DNA of 64,000 nucleotides from Palaemon carinicauda. Lineage: Eukaryota > Arthropoda > Malacostraca > Decapoda > Palaemonidae. A program made the position numbers and the translations under genes. Location: positions 60,412,901-60,476,900 of the forward strand of contig NC_090739.1 in the NCBI RefSeq assembly GCF_036898095.1, given 5' to 3'. The notes under the pieces were generated by a model that did not search any database, was not told the origin of the DNA, and worked only from the letters and a program-made list of their open reading frames with translations. Below, piece after piece: positions 47,366-56,916 of this stretch (position 1 is the first letter of the stretch; each line of letters starts with the position of its first letter).

Positions 47366-47735
47366 GAATTCTCATGTGTCAGTCCATTATTCCACATGCC
47401 CCACAGGTTGAGGATATGCACAAATTAGGATCTGTTGAACTGCATGACTAATTTCTAGCTACCATCTCCAAGCCCTTCAGGGAGTAGGGATGTAATGCCA
47501 GCCACCTTATTGCATTTGGTATGGTCCAGTGGTTGTGGGGGTGTCTGGGATCGCTGAGTTTATAATTTTATGATTGTGTAATCTGCATATTATATCTCCA
47601 CATCAATTTTTATAATTTGTTGTTGAAGTAGGATTCGGGTCAGATCAACAAAAAGTTGTCAAATACAAATTAAAGGCATTTCGATGCATGATATTTAGTG
47701 AATTTAATACAACCCAAGACGATTATTTTTATTAC
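47085..47735. other. Unassigned sequence with a poly-T tract
   Basis: A run of about 38 T at 47322-47359. No gene or recognised repeat otherwise. Confidence 0.45.
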
Positions 47736-48601
47736 CGTATATTTCCGCATATAGGACGACCCTATATTCCAAAATTTAACGATTAAAAATGGGGGGTCGT
47801 CTTATACTACCTTTATAAAACTCACACCTTCAATTCTGTGTCAAGTATATCAGTAGGCTAGCCTAGGTTGAGGTGCGATAACCACCGACACACATGAAAT
47901 GATTTACATTAAGATATAAATGTAATAAAAGTAATAAACCATTTTTACTGTATATCTGATTGGCATATCTACAAAAATGGTATAAATAATGAATTCAAGG
48001 AATGATGCCATATTAGATACAAACTTTTTACCATACGAGGACAGCTGAGAAAATGTAAACATCGAGTATTGGTTGCGTTGTTAGCAACTTTTTCTCGTTA
48101 ACCTTTTAGTAATTACGGTAGTAATAACATATAGGATATCATCAGGTTTCTAATAGTTTAGAACAATTCAGACATACAAACATACCATAATAGGTCATTA
48201 TCTATCGTATTTTTGGCGGTGGTTTTGAGAAAGAAAAAGAATCAGTATAAGAAGAAGTAAGAAAAAGAGGAGGAAAGGGCATTTTGCATGCAAGCAGATG
48301 ATAAGTGTAAACAAAACAATGTAGACTACGTGATGTGTGTTCTAGGAAAACAATGATCAATGATTTGATTTATTTAATTTATTTTGAATTTATAAGGATA
48401 CAGTAATTGTATCATCTTTACATAATCTATACAGTATTTCATAAGATACCTGGTGTTGCCAAAGCTAGCCTGGGCTATACAGAGATGGTTTTATGATTGA
48501 GCTGTCGTCTTATACTACCGATATGAGATAAATTCATAAAAATTTGCTCTGATTTTGTACCTCGTCTTATATAAAGATCGCCTTATACGCGGATATATAC
48601 G
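47736..48601. mobile_element. Non-autonomous DNA element with TIR CGTATATTTCCGC
   Basis: The left end reads CGTATATTTCCGCATATAGG. The reverse complement of the right end reads CGTATATATCCGCGTATAAG. GTCGTCTTATACTACC occurs near both ends in direct orientation (about 47796 and 48503). 866 bp, no ORF. Superfamily not determined; the target duplication is unclear (TTA-like sequence lies on both sides). Confidence 0.6.
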
Positions 48602-49440
48602 TTATTATTATTATTATTATTATTATTATTTTTATCGTCATTATTATTACTAATACAAGCTATGCTGCAGTTTGATTTGGAAAAGTAAAATGATTCGAAC
48701 AATTAAAATTTTTTTACTGATTTCTTTAAACATACATATTTTCATCAATCACCGGTATGTTACGTTGATCAACATATATTACCGTTACACAATTCAGATA
48801 TCTGCTTTAAAATCAGCTGAAGTTAAAAGGTAAATTTATTATACGTTCAACTTTTCAACATCCTTAAAAATTTCGGACTCGGATATACTTTACAACCAAT
48901 ATCTATCCAAAATTGATCACTTTCAGAGAAAAAATTAATTAAGTATCAGTTATATTGATTTATTATAAATCCCAAAAATATATGTAATAAATTGACTAAG
49001 AAGTTTTCTTAACTAATAAAAAAAATATCACTAGAAAGATTGACTCTAGTAGGCCAAACATGAGACAGAATATTAATTAGGTTATTTTATCATTGGTTCA
49101 AAATATACTAATGAAGTTAGACCTTAAAATAAAGGTTGCTTTGTTGAACATTTTTAATATACCTATTAAAGGTAAAAGCTTACTGACACTGCAATATCAT
49201 AGTTCAGCGTTCTAGAAGAAGAGGAAAATGACTACAGTACAATATCATAAACAGGGTAGTTAGTCAAAACTATTTACCTAACTCGAGGTAATTCAACACA
49301 AAGTTAACTCTTGAGTTGTATTGAATTTACTTTATAGATGTACAGAAATGACTTTAATTGAAATGACCTGCTGTTGCATGATTGTGCTTGTCAATGACCG
49401 TTGTTCTATAGGAACACTAGTTTAAATAGACATGTTTCAT
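48602..49440. other. Unassigned AT-rich sequence
   Basis: Begins with an (ATT)n tract (48603-48630). No coding motif or repeat recognised up to the DIRS-B relic. Confidence 0.4.
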
Positions 49441-49459
49441 CTTCCATGGCTACTACAGC

Positions 49460-49757
49460 ACTGAGTTTGCTACTTCTATAGTACTAAAAGATATCCCTAC
49501 GACTAGATGCATTTCAACAACGTTGGGACAACATCGATGTTTACACTTTTTCCTGTTCTGTCTGATGAGAAAGGTCCTCAACAATGTCACAATAAGCGAG
49601 AACTTATCACTGTCTCTGATAACTCCGCTATGGGATCACATAGAGTGGTTCTTGGACCTTTTGCATCTCTTGATGGAGCTTCCTTGGGAACTTCCTCCAC
49701 AACACAATCTACTTAAACAACCACATACCAACAGCTTCCACATAGCCGTAGCTTTGC
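49460..49757 (+). pseudogene. DIRS-B ORF2 C-terminal fragment
   Basis: Two overlapping frames cover the Dam-like/C-terminal region of a DIRS ORF2: DAFQQRWDNIDVYTF corresponds to DAFLLDWSHLDLYAF of DIRS-A, and ITPLWDHIEWFLDLLHLLME corresponds to VAPLWPAREWFTEVLRWLVD, followed by LLKQPHTNSFHIAVALLQLH, parallel to LLRQPHVKNVHQSLPALRL. The PPF motif has decayed to FFLF. RT and RNase H are not present to the left. Confidence 0.7.
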
Positions 49758-50017
49758 TTCAACTTCATATTATTATTATTATTATTATTACTATCCAAGC
49801 TACAACCCTAGTTGGAAAAGCAAGATGCTATAAGCCCAGGGGCTCCAACAGGGAAAAATAGCCCAGTGAGGAAAGGAAATAAGGAAATAAATAAATGAAG
49901 AGAACAAATTAACAATAAATCATTCTAAAATAAGTAACAACGTCAAAACAGACATGTCATATATAAACTATTAACAACATCAAAAACAAATATGTCATAA
50001 ATAAACTATATAAAGAC

Positions 50018-52964
50018 TCATGTCCGCCTGGTCAACAAAAAAGCATTTGCTCCAACTTTGAACTTTTGAAGTTCTACTGATTCAACCACCCGATTAGGAA
50101 GATCATTCCACAACTTGGTAACAGCTGGAATAAAACTTCTAGAGTACTGCATAGTATTGAGCCTCGTGATGGAGAAGGCCTGGCTATTAGAATTAACTGC
50201 CTGCCTAGTATTACGAACAGGATAGAATTGTCCAGGGAGATCTGCATGTAAAGGATGGTCAGAGTTATGAAAAATCTTATGCAACATGCATAATGAACTA
50301 ATTGAACGACGGTGCCAGAGATTAATATCTAGATCAGGAATAAGAAATTTAATAGACCGTAAGTTTCTGTCCAACAAATTAAGATGAGAATCAGCAGCTG
50401 AAGACTAGACAGGAGAACAATACTCAAAACAAGGTAGAATGAAAGAATTAAAACACTTCTTCAGAATAGATTGATCACCGAAAATCTTAAGAGACTTTCT
50501 CAATAAGCCTATTTTTTGTGCAATTGAAGAAGACACAGACCTTATATGTATCTCAAAAGTAAATTTACTGTCGAGAATCACACCTAAAATTTTGAAAGAG
50601 TCATACGTATTTAAAGAAACATCATCAATACTGAGATCCGGATGTTGAGGAGCCACCGTCCTTGACCTACTTACAATCATACTTTGAGTTTTGTTAGGGT
50701 TCAACTTCATACCCCATAATTTGCACCATGCACTAATTCTAGCTAAGTCTCTATTAAGGGATTCACCAACCCTAGATCTACATTCAAGGGATGGAATTGA
50801 TGCAAAGAGAGTAGCATCATCTGCATATGCAACAAGCTTGTTTTCTAGGCCAAACCACATGTCATGTGTATATAGTATGAAAAGTAATGGGCCAAGAACA
50901 CTACCCTGTGGAACACCGGATATCACATTCCTATAATCACTATGGTGCCCATCAACAACAACTCTTTGAGATCTATTACTTAAAAAATCAATAATAATGC
51001 TAAGAAACGACCCACCCACTCCCAACTGTTTCAGTTTGAAAACAAGGGCCTCATGATTAACACGGTCAAAGGCAGCACTAAAATCAAGGCCAATCATACG
51101 AACTTCCCGACCACAATCAAGGGATTTCTGTACAGCATTGGAGATTGTGAGAAGGGCATCACATGCTCCAAGGCCTTTACGAAAACCAAATTGCAAACTA
51201 GGGAGTAGATGATTACCTTCAGCAAACCTATTAAGACGTTTTGCCAGAGGACGTTCAAAAACTTTAGATAATATGGGAGTTATGGAAATTGGGCGGTAAT
51301 CTGTGGGATTTGAGCTACCACAAACACATTTACATAGAGGAGTAACATTACCAATTCTCCAACTAGTGCTAAAAGCTCCTCTTCTTGCTAACTTGCGTAA
51401 AATAACAGATAACTTTGGAGCTAAGAAATCTGCTGTCTTTATAAAAAACAAAGGAAAAATACCATTTGGGTCTAGACCTCCATAAGCATCAAGTTCCACC
51501 AACAGAGCTTTAATCTCACGAGATCGAAAAGCTAAACTAGTTAGTTTAGCCTCAGGAAAACAGGAATGAGGAAGTTCAAGTTTTTCATTACTCTGTTTAC
51601 TGTCAAAAACATCAGCCAAAAGGGTTGCCTTTTCCTTTGGACAGTGAGTGACTGAGCCATCTGGCTTAAGTAAAGGAGGAACTGTTGCATCTACACCAAA
51701 GAGTGTTGATTTAAGGGTAGACCACCATTTATGTTCCTGAGTTGTACCAGAAAGTGTTTCTTTTAAGGTTAAATTGTACTCCTTTTCAGTTGAGGCATAA
51801 ACTCTCTGAGCAAAAGCTCGAAGCTGAGTATAGTTGTTCCAGGTCAAATCTGATCTGTTACCCTTCCAAAGATGATAGGCCTCCTGTTTCTCCAAAAAAA
51901 GCACGTCTACAATCATCATTGAACCACGGTTTGTCCTTCACTCGGTACCTTAGCACACGAGAAGGGATACGCCTATCAATTATGTTGACTAGATTCTCAT
52001 TCAAAGGGACAACAGGATCTACACTATTATATAATTATGACCAATTCAAGCACAAAAGATCATGTAAAATCCCATTCCAGTCTGCTTGGGATTTCATATA
52101 AATTTTACAAGAATATGATATATCAGGGACAGGCTGCTCAGTCTTCACTAATAATGAAATCAAGGCATGATCAGATGTCCCGACTGGAGAACCAACCTTA
52201 CTAGTTATAACGCCAGGGGAGTCAGTGTATACGAGGTCCAAGCAATTACCAGACCTGTGAGTAGCTTCATTTATGAATTGCTCACTGCCTGATTCAGAGG
52301 CAAAGTCTAAAGCTCTTAAGCCATGGCGATCGGTAGGAGAGATAGAACTTAACCACTCCCTATGGTGAGCATTAAAATCACCAACAAAGACAAAAGAAGC
52401 CTTTCTATCATCTTCTTGTATCTTAGCCATAATGGTAAGAAGACAATCGAAGATAGAAGCATCTATGTCTGGATTCCGGTAGATCGAACACAAATAAAAG
52501 TTATGCCTGCCACAAACTTTTATTACCTGAATCTCATGACATCCACATTGATAGCAGGACTTATGAGAAGCAGGGTACTCGGTCCTAATATACACCGCCA
52601 TTCCCCTGGCCCTAGAGATGGCATCACGTTTCAACATTAATGGCTTCTTAAAACCAGTTATAAGGAGCTCAGATGAGTGCCTCATATTAGAAACCAAAGT
52701 TTCTGAGCACAAAAGAATATCATACTGTCTGGACGCAACTGTAAGGTCTTGGATATTTGCATGAAGACCACGAATATTGCAATACAGAAGACTACATTGA
52801 CGAAATCTAGGACGTACTGGTCCCGGATTTCGCTCAATGTCTCCAGACAGCATAAGAATTAATAGAAATAAAAAAGAGACATCATACTTAAAAACTAGAT
52901 TAACAAGAATTATAACAAAAACAATACGTACAGAATTATAAACAAAGTGATTGATGATACCCAT
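50018..52964 (-). pseudogene. LINE-B ORF: 2A-like N-terminus, endonuclease, reverse transcriptase
   Basis: From ATG 52964 (minus): a hydrophobic N-terminus (residues 12-39, two hydrophobic runs), then SGDIERNPGP with the 2A consensus (Gly48-Pro49 junction). Endonuclease: LYCNIRGLHANIQDL, DILLCSETLVSN, FVFVGDFNAHHREWL, GTSDHALI. RT: YRPISITPILSKVFERPLA, MIGLDFSAAFDRVNHEALVF, ISGVPQGSVLGPLLFILYTH, VAYADDATLFA, FKILGVILDSKF, and a long C-terminal region to 50018. Lesions: in-frame TAA at about 52033-52035, a frameshift in an A-run at about 51895-51901, and TAG for Trp at about 50402-50404. Otherwise well preserved, so recently inactivated. Confidence 0.88.
52818..52844 (-). other. 2A-like ribosome-skipping peptide in LINE-B
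   Basis: Minus-strand codons read GDIERNPGP (GGA GAC ATT GAG CGA AAT CCG GGA CCA), fitting the D(V/I)ExNPGP consensus. 2A-like peptides at the N-terminus of non-LTR retrotransposon proteins are known from several animals and trypanosomes. Here the peptide follows a hydrophobic segment, so cleavage would release a 48-residue signal-like leader from the endonuclease/RT. Confidence 0.9.
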
Positions 52965-53632
52965 AGACTATAGTAAAAAGTCGGAAAAACTGGTCAACAT
53001 GGAGGAGCCGATACACCATGCAAGGCTAAATACCCTCCAGGATAGCCACTTCAACTGAAGGGAGGACAGTAAGGGTGGTTTTGAGAAGAAAAATAATCAG
53101 AAAAAGGAAAAGACAACCTCTTGATAAACCACGAGACATCCATGACCCTTCTATTAAGCCTGCCCAACACACCATTTAAAAAAAAACAAGAAGAAAAAAA
53201 AAGAAAAAAAGAAATAAAATAGAATAGTGTGCCTGAGTGTACCCTCAAGCAAGAGAACTCCAACCCAAGACAGTGGAAGACCATGGTACAGAGGCTATGG
53301 CACTACCCAAGACAAGAGAACAGTGGTTTAATTTTGGAGTGTCCTTCTCCTAGAAGAGCTGCTTACCACAACTAAAGAGTCTCTTCTACCCTTACCAAGA
53401 GGAAAGTACACTGAACAAATTGCAGTACAGTAATTAACCCCTTGGGTGAAGAAGTGTTAAGTATCTCATTGTTGTCAGGTGTATGAGGAAAGACGAGAAT
53501 ATGTAAAGAATAGGCCAAACTATTCTGTGTAACTGTAGGCAAAGAAAAAATAAGCCGTGACCAGAGAGAGGGATCCAATGCATTACTGTCTGGCCAGTCA
53601 AAGGATCCAATACCCCTCTAGTGGTAGTATCT

Positions 53633-54015
53633 CAACGGGCGGCTGGTGCCTTGGCCAACCTACTACTGTCCAGCATCTCTTCACTTAGAGAGGTTTTTCA
53701 CAATAAGTTGCAGAAAGGATGTCTGGACTCCTCAGACGCTCTCTAGCGTCAGTCTATCAGGCTAAGTGGTCTGTTTTCTGTGGCTTGTGCTGTGGAAAGG
53801 GTATGAATCCCCTCGATGCCTCTATTAGAACAATAGCAGAGTTTCTTAGATACCTTCAGCAAGAAATGCTGTCTCGTGGCCTAGTGGTAATAGTGGCTTA
53901 AGGCATAAAAATATGGAACCGAGGATAATGACAGATGTTACTCTATCTTTTCAAGCAGTTCGTGTGTTTAACAAAAAGTAATTCACAAGGTTATGGAGCA
54001 CATTAAGTAATCAGT

Positions 54016-54054
<39 letters not shown>

Positions 54055-55330
54055 TGTGCAGGTTTTTTTTAGAAAGTTACTGAGAAATCTATGTTATAAA
54101 ATACTGTCAATAAGACCAGGATCGGCCTCTGGTGGCGGTATGGTACTAGCGATCTCTTACCAACTGACTCTGGGCTATACTTCCTCCTTATGTGTGGCAC
54201 GAACCCGAATGGGGTACCATGGGTGTCCACTTGGGTTGAGGAAAGGGTGGCTGTCCCAATTCTTCAACGGTTTACATTTCCGCCGCTGCCCCCCCTCCGT
54301 CTCCAGCCCTGTGGGAAAAGGATGTGATTCAGCAATATTACAGATCAGCAAAACATGGGCGCCATCTGCCACAACACTGGGCTCATGTCAATTGAGCAAT
54401 TCAGAGCTTCGAGGTCACAAAGCAACAGTTTTGTGCCTGCATTCGTCTCGTTATTGTTTGTTTTCTTTAGTTTTTGTTAATGTACTTCCGATCCTGTGAT
54501 AATGCTTCTCTCGGTTTCAACAGTCAAAGGCTACAGCTCAGTCCTGAGTCTCGCCTTTAATCTGAAGGGAGTAGATATTTCTTCCATGCTGGAACTTTCT
54601 CTCCTCATATGAAGTTATAAGATGAGTGATCCCCAGTTGGAGGTTAGACCTTCTCCTTGGAACGGGGTTCAAGCCCTTCAGTCTCTGAAGGTATCTCCGT
54701 ATGAATTGTTACGCAAGGCAACAGATCACCATCTCTCTTTGAAGATGGTTTGGCCTTGGCAAAAGAGTCGGTGAACTGCATGGTCATATCAGACGACATC
54801 TCCCTTTCAAGGGAATTGGGAAAAGTAATTCTTAGCATCATCCCTGAGTTTATTGCCAAGACTAAAAAAATCCTGGGGCAGGGGATCCTAAATTCTGACC
54901 CTTAAGAATTGAGTCTTCATTTTGTAACCAAAGACCCAGACCCACTTGTACTTTGCCCAGTGAGGAGTCTGAGGAGTTACATAAAAATAGCAGCAGCAGT
55001 TCACCCTTGTGTGTTGGCAATGTTTGTCAGTACAGGACAAACATCATGGATTTGTAAAGTCATTGACCTTTCACTTGATCCAGACCCTCCTCCACAATGA
55101 CGACCAAGAGCTCATGACGTCAGGGTCATTGCAACGTCCCTGGCGTTCAAAAAAGAACTGCTCTGTGGTGCAAGTACTGCAAGCAGGCATGTGGAAGTGT
55201 CAGACGACCTTCACCCTCGCTACATGCAAGATATAACCCACAGGAACACCGACTTCCATAGGTCCTGTGGTGACTGCGCAACAAGTGGTCTATATACCTC
55301 AAGCTCCTTGATGGACAAGTAGCAGAGGGT
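53633..55330 (+). pseudogene. DIRS-B tyrosine recombinase remnants
   Basis: 53719-53901 encodes RRSLASVYQAKWSVFCGLC and IRTIAEFLRYLQQE, parallel to ASTIRVYQSKWEVFRDWC and VAQIADFLLHLR of the DIRS-A recombinase. A non-matching stretch with a (GA)n tract (54018-54051) follows. At 54520-54650, LSVSTVKGYSSVLSLAFNLK matches the LSAPTIKGYRSMLASVFRHR segment. Near 55110 AHDVRVIATSLAFKK retains the His-x-x-Arg catalytic pair. Many stops and frameshifts; dead. The stretch 53900-54500 may be a further insertion. Confidence 0.7.
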
Positions 55331-55782
55331 TGAGGCTTAAGGTTACCCGGGTTAGTGTGGGGGTGAATGAGTAGGACTGACTTCTTTCTTTCCTTCACCT
55401 ACCCACCTCTGGGAAATAAGCTGCATGTTACTCAGCAAACCTGACCTTATCTCTAAGCAGGTAAGATCCCCTTCTCTTGTGTAACCTAAGTATAGAAATG
55501 ATAATACTTGTTGCGTCCCCAATATGTCTTGCAAGGGGGCTATTGGTTGAAGTCTCAGTTCTCTCAGATTCCTATGATTCAAAATCCTATTACTAGACCA
55601 GCCACATTGCTAGTATCACAAACACACAGCATCGACTGGCCATTAATCGTGCAAAACACAATTATTTTTAGTAAGGGCATGGTTCCTACCGCCTATGATT
55701 AATATCGTAGGGGAGAGAACACCGGGTCAAATGCCAAAGCCAGTTGGTACGGACTTCCTTCCTCCTAAGAGGTAAGTTGTCC

Positions 55783-56130
55783 CTCTAAATAGCAAAAGGT
55801 TTGTATTTATTGTAGGAACAAATGACAAATTTGAAAGTAATTTGTATTTTCCTAACGATACAAACCTGAAGCTATTTATACAAATTGGGCTGCTAGCCTT
55901 GTCCCCGAAAGTGAAGTGGGTGCTCAGCCCAGGTGTGCGAGTGAGCAGGGTAGCCAGCTAACCCCCCCCCCCCACCCCTCCCGCTAATGAGCGGTTGGGG
56001 GGGGGTTATCCCTTGCTAAAATCTCATGGCTCATCTTTCAGCTTTGCTAAAAGTAATATCCCTATGAATAGCTCCAGGTTTGTATCGTTAGGAAAAATAA
56101 GAATTACAGTACTTTCAAAATTGTCATTTT
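55783..56130 (+). repeat. DIRS-B internal complementary region and right terminal repeat
   Basis: TTTTCCTAACGATACAAACC (55848-55867) is the reverse complement of GGTTTGTATCGTTAGGAAAA (56078-56097), and the match extends outward through AATGACAAATTTGAAAGTA (55821) versus TACTTTCAAAATTGTCATT. The left part of the region, AAGGTTTGTATTTATTGTAG (55797), is a diverged inverted copy of the same motif, as expected for a complementary region joining two outer ends. A C13 run and a G9-10 run (about 55963-56006) lie between the arms. Confidence 0.65.
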
Positions 56131-56810
56131 CATTTCAATCACAAAGAAAAAGTTATTTTGATTAAAGATATAGTGCTGCTGCTGGACAGACTCATTTATA
56201 GTTGCTCCCGACAATTAGTCTAGGAAGTTCTAAGGTCACGTATTTTATATTACTCTTTTTTCAAGGAGGCATATAGATACATTTGCAATGTTTTGTTTCA
56301 TATGTTTTGAATAAGTTAGGGTATATTATTAAAATACTGTTTACATTTTGGTACTTGGAAATTATACGCTGGAGTGGTCGGCTAGTAGTGGCTGTTCTAA
56401 TAACAATAAATTTGCTTAACAACAATGATGTATTAACCGAACCTTGTCATTAAGTGAGGAGTAACTCGATTTTCTGACCATAGAAGTGTCTTTTATTAAT
56501 AACAAATTTGGTTAACAAGAAGTATTCATAAACCTACTAACCCCATCATTAAGTAGAAATACCTGAGTGTTCTGCTTATCAAAGTTTTTTATTTTTTTAT
56601 AGTTTATATTTTATAGTATTGCTTATAATTTTGCACAATTACAGAAAATTGCATATTTTTTAAAATATAAGGTAGGGAGTAAGTGAATACTTGTAAAAAG
56701 AAGAGATAAAAAACAAGATTTGTTCTTAAGGAGCCTTAGATAATCATACTTCAATTTATATATGGAAGGACTGTTTTTTACTATTTAATTGAAACATTTT
56801 TTATGTTTAG
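56131..56810 (+). other. Intron sequence upstream of the XPO7 exon
   Basis: AT-rich. No exon-like segment. Near 56400-56560 two phrases (TTTGCTTAACAACAATGATG, TTTGGTTAACAAGAAGTATT) are similar and may be old repeat. A pyrimidine-rich tract leads into the acceptor TTTTTTATGTTTAG at 56797-56810. Confidence 0.6.
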
Positions 56811-56916
56811 GTCAGCTAACTTGGCTAGTGTACATGATTGGCTCAGCCATAGGGGGTCGTGTTTCATTCAATACTAGTGACGATCATGATGCTATGGATG
56901 GCGAACTGGTTTGTAG
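56811..56916 (+). CDS. XPO7: Internal exon of exportin-7 (XPO7 / RanBP16)
   Basis: A 106-bp open segment between acceptor TTTATGTTTAG and donor GTAAGT (56917-56922). With two leading bases completing a split codon, it encodes [20 protein letters not shown] and [14 protein letters not shown] plus the first two bases (AG) of an Arg codon. This closely matches the conserved XPO7 segment that in vertebrates reads [17 protein letters not shown] followed by [10 protein letters not shown]. Exportin-7 is a RanGTP-dependent karyopherin of the importin-beta family that carries cargo between nucleus and cytoplasm; this part lies in its HEAT-repeat body. The exon lengths and phases of neighbours are unknown; the previous and next exons are not seen in this window. 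If so, the gene runs left to right with introns larger than several kilobases. Confidence 0.93.

Larger units (their letters stand above)
49758..53632 (-). mobile_element. Nearly full-length CR1/L2-group LINE (LINE-B)
   Basis: Minus-strand LINE. The 5' end is near 53632 (ATACTACCACTAGAGGGG on the minus strand), followed by about 670 bp of leader, an ORF at 52964-50018 and a 3' region ending GGGCTTATAGCATCTTGCTT, AACTAGGGTTGTAGCTTGG and (TAA)n at 49763-49790. It is inserted into the DIRS-B relic between ORF2 and recombinase remnants. The same 5' and 3' ends occur in the short elements at 22201 and 59387 and in the partial copy at 59866-63141. Confidence 0.85.
49460..56130 (+). mobile_element. 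Decayed second DIRS-like element (DIRS-B), split by LINE-B
   Basis: Left fragment 49460-49757: EFATS, LDAFQQRWDNIDVYTF, SLSLITPLWDHIEWFLDLLH, matching the C-terminal part of DIRS-A ORF2 (LFATS, IDAFLLDWSHLDLYAF, LTLVAPLWPAREWFTEVLRW). Right fragment 53633-56130: tyrosine-recombinase remnants, then a complementary-region/terminal-repeat pair at 55783-56130. LINE-B sits between them. The terminal repeats share no obvious sequence with DIRS-A, so this is a different and older family. The 5' half of the element is absent. Confidence 0.75.

Noticed and set aside
52362..52640. Plus-strand ORFs within LINE-B (also 50691-50936, 51303-51485, 51742-52101)
   Set aside because: They are antisense to the endonuclease/RT coding frame and have no motif.
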